From assembly GCF_900104515.1 (NCBI RefSeq), contig NZ_FNJL01000002.1, positions 186,001 to 250,000 of the forward strand: a stretch of 64,000 nt of DNA, written 5' to 3'. Below the pieces are notes generated by a model. It was given only the letters and a program-made list of their open reading frames with translations, did not search any database and was not told where the DNA came from. Position 1 is the first letter of the stretch. Every line of letters starts with the position of its first letter. The position numbers were made by a program, and so were the translations under genes. This stretch comes from Paracidovorax cattleyae (GTDB lineage Bacteria > Pseudomonadota > Gammaproteobacteria > Burkholderiales > Burkholderiaceae_C). Of this stretch, positions 63,034-64,000 are shown piece after piece.

Positions 63034-64000
63034 GCAGGGCGCAACCCACCCGCACGGCCATCCGCCACCAGCTCGCCTGGGCACGCCTGCTGTCCGTGGT
63101 CGAGGAGCAGGCGCAGACCCTGATCCGCACCGCCTTCGGCACGCCGACCCGCGAGGCGGGGGACCTGTCGGCCGGCGTGTTCCTGCCGGACGGGCGCATG
63201 GTGGCCCAGGCCGTCACGGGCACGCCCGGCCACGTGAATTCCATGGCCGAGTCGGTCCGGCATTTCCTGGCGCGTTTTCCTGCCGCCACCATGCAGGACG
63301 GCGATGTGTTCCTGACCAACGACCCGTGGAAGGGCACGGGCCACCTCTACGACATGACCATGGTCACGCCCGTGTTCCATGGCGGCAGGATGGTGGCGCT
63401 GTTCGCTGCCACGGTGCACGTGATCGACATCGGCGGCATCGGCTCCAGCCCCGACGGGCTGGAGATCTACCACGAAGGCCTGTTCCTGCCCATCCTGCGC
63501 TTCATCCGCCAGGGAGCGGTGGACCCGGCGGTGCGGGCCATCATCCATGCCAACGTGCGCGACCCGGCCCAGGTCGAAGGCGACCTTTTCGCCCTGGTGG
63601 CCTGCAACGACGTGGGCGCGCGCCGCCTGCGCTCCCTGCTGCGCGAGTTCGGCCTGGCCGATCTGGAGGCGCTGGGCGCCTATGCCATCGACCGTTCGGC
63701 CGAGGCCATGCGCGCGGCGCTGCGGCACTGGCCGCACGGCACCTGGCACCACACGCTGGTGGCCGATGGCTACGACGCGCCCATCACGCTGCAGGCCGCC
63801 GTCACCATCGACGGGAGCGGCGTGCACGTGGACTTCGCCGGCACCTCGGGCACGGTGGCGCGCGGCATCAACGTGCCCAAGGCGTACACCGATGCCTACA
63901 CCTCGTTCGGCATCCGCTGCCTGATCGGCGAGGATGTGCCCAACAACGCGGGTTCGCTGGCCGCCATCCGCGTGAGCGCGCCCGCAGGCTGCATCCTCAA
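63030..64000 (+). CDS. hyuB: Hydantoinase/oxoprolinase subunit B (second copy), partial
   Basis: The first 323 codons of a second B subunit, cut by the window end. It repeats the same motifs in the same order (RTAFGTPTREAGDLSAGVFL, NDPWKGTGHLYDMTMV, HVIDIGGIG, FAGTSGTVARGINVPKAYT). Protein identity with the first copy is high but patchy. It starts by ATGA overlap with the first copy, so a tandem duplication followed by divergence is likely. Two B subunits for one A may mean two substrate-specific complexes. Confidence 0.92.
   Translation, partial: MSRAQPTRTAIRHQLAWARLLSVVEEQAQTLIRTAFGTPTREAGDLSAGVFLPDGRMVAQAVTGTPGHVNSMAESVRHFLARFPAATMQDGDVFLTNDPWKGTGHLYDMTMVTPVFHGGRMVALFAATVHVIDIGGIGSSPDGLEIYHEGLFLPILRFIRQGAVDPAVRAIIHANVRDPAQVEGDLFALVACNDVGARRLRSLLREFGLADLEALGAYAIDRSAEAMRAALRHWPHGTWHHTLVADGYDAPITLQAAVTIDGSGVHVDFAGTSGTVARGINVPKAYTDAYTSFGIRCLIGEDVPNNAGSLAAIRVSAPAGCIL
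63110..63256 (+). repeat. Near-identical block shared by the two hyuB copies
   Basis: Bases 63110-63256 match 61413-61559 with only a few differences, much closer than the codons on either side. A second such block is around 62136-62222 and 63836-63922. Recent local gene conversion between tandem copies is a reasonable explanation. Confidence 0.5.

Noticed and set aside
61216-63084. Long minus-strand open frame (622 codons) opposite hyuB
   Set aside because: It is a GC-driven shadow: the plus strand encodes all HyuB motifs and the minus frame has no recognisable domain.
61330-64000. Tandem hyuB as an assembly duplication
   Set aside because: The two copies differ at many positions outside the near-identical blocks, so they are true paralogues.
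1-64000. CRISPR array, insertion sequence or transposase
   Set aside because: No regularly spaced repeats, no terminal inverted repeats with a transposase frame, and no cas-like product were seen.

Overview
This 64 kb window is GC-rich, gene-dense DNA from a betaproteobacterium of the Comamonadaceae, most likely an Acidovorax-type organism. That placement is an inference from gene order (nadK diverging from hrcA; gmk-rpoZ-spoT; yicC, a Ser/Thr kinase, a PP2C phosphatase, rph, rdgB, hemW) and from protein flavour. No rRNA, CRISPR array or insertion sequence was seen.

Layout. 0-6 kb: housekeeping block with mutY (frameshifted at a run of seven G), rapZ-recN-nadK on the minus strand and hrcA. 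6-10 kb: a small secreted protein, an orphan LuxR-type response regulator, a tRNA-Ile2(CAU) gene split by a 260-nt group I intron, a phage-like island (S24 repressor with a three-half-site operator, a divergent Cys4 protein, a small membrane protein) and tRNA-Arg(ACG). 10-20 kb: greB, spoT, rpoZ, gmk, yicC, a kinase/phosphatase pair, rph, rdgB, hemW. 20-22.9 kb: I78 inhibitor-like lipoprotein, DUF2628/SPOR membrane protein, SDR enzyme.

22.9-32.7 kb is the most coherent accessory system. An ECF sigma factor and its ChrR-type zinc anti-sigma are transcribed away from a flavin oxidoreductase-DUF1365-cyclopropane synthase-like operon. A second operon encodes another cyclopropane synthase-like methyltransferase, a DUF1295 membrane protein, a secreted protein and DUF2177. 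All three transcription units carry the same promoter architecture ((G/A)ATC(C/T), 16 nt, CGTA), which I read as one regulon for singlet-oxygen-type stress and membrane lipid remodelling. A LOV-domain (blue-light) hybrid histidine kinase lies directly beside it.

32.8-35.6 kb is a decay zone: neighbouring genes (DUF421, isochorismatase-like, DUF2243, DUF4142) carry frameshifts, a nonsense codon or internal deletions, with two intact small genes among them. ribD follows. 36.8-44.8 kb is the minor-pilin operon pilV-pilW-pilX-pilY1-pilE-fimT. 44.8-54.9 kb is a ten-gene minus-strand chemotaxis operon (chemoreceptor, cheY, STAS, cheA, chemoreceptor, cheW, receiver-EAL, cheR, cheD, cheB); its receptor has an AT-richer sensor domain and its CheA carries an unusual repeat pair. 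55-64 kb holds an AraC regulator, a GNAT enzyme, a lipoprotein hydrolase, a foreign-looking DUF2726 gene, and a hydantoinase/oxoprolinase operon with one A subunit and two tandem B subunits, the second cut by the window end.
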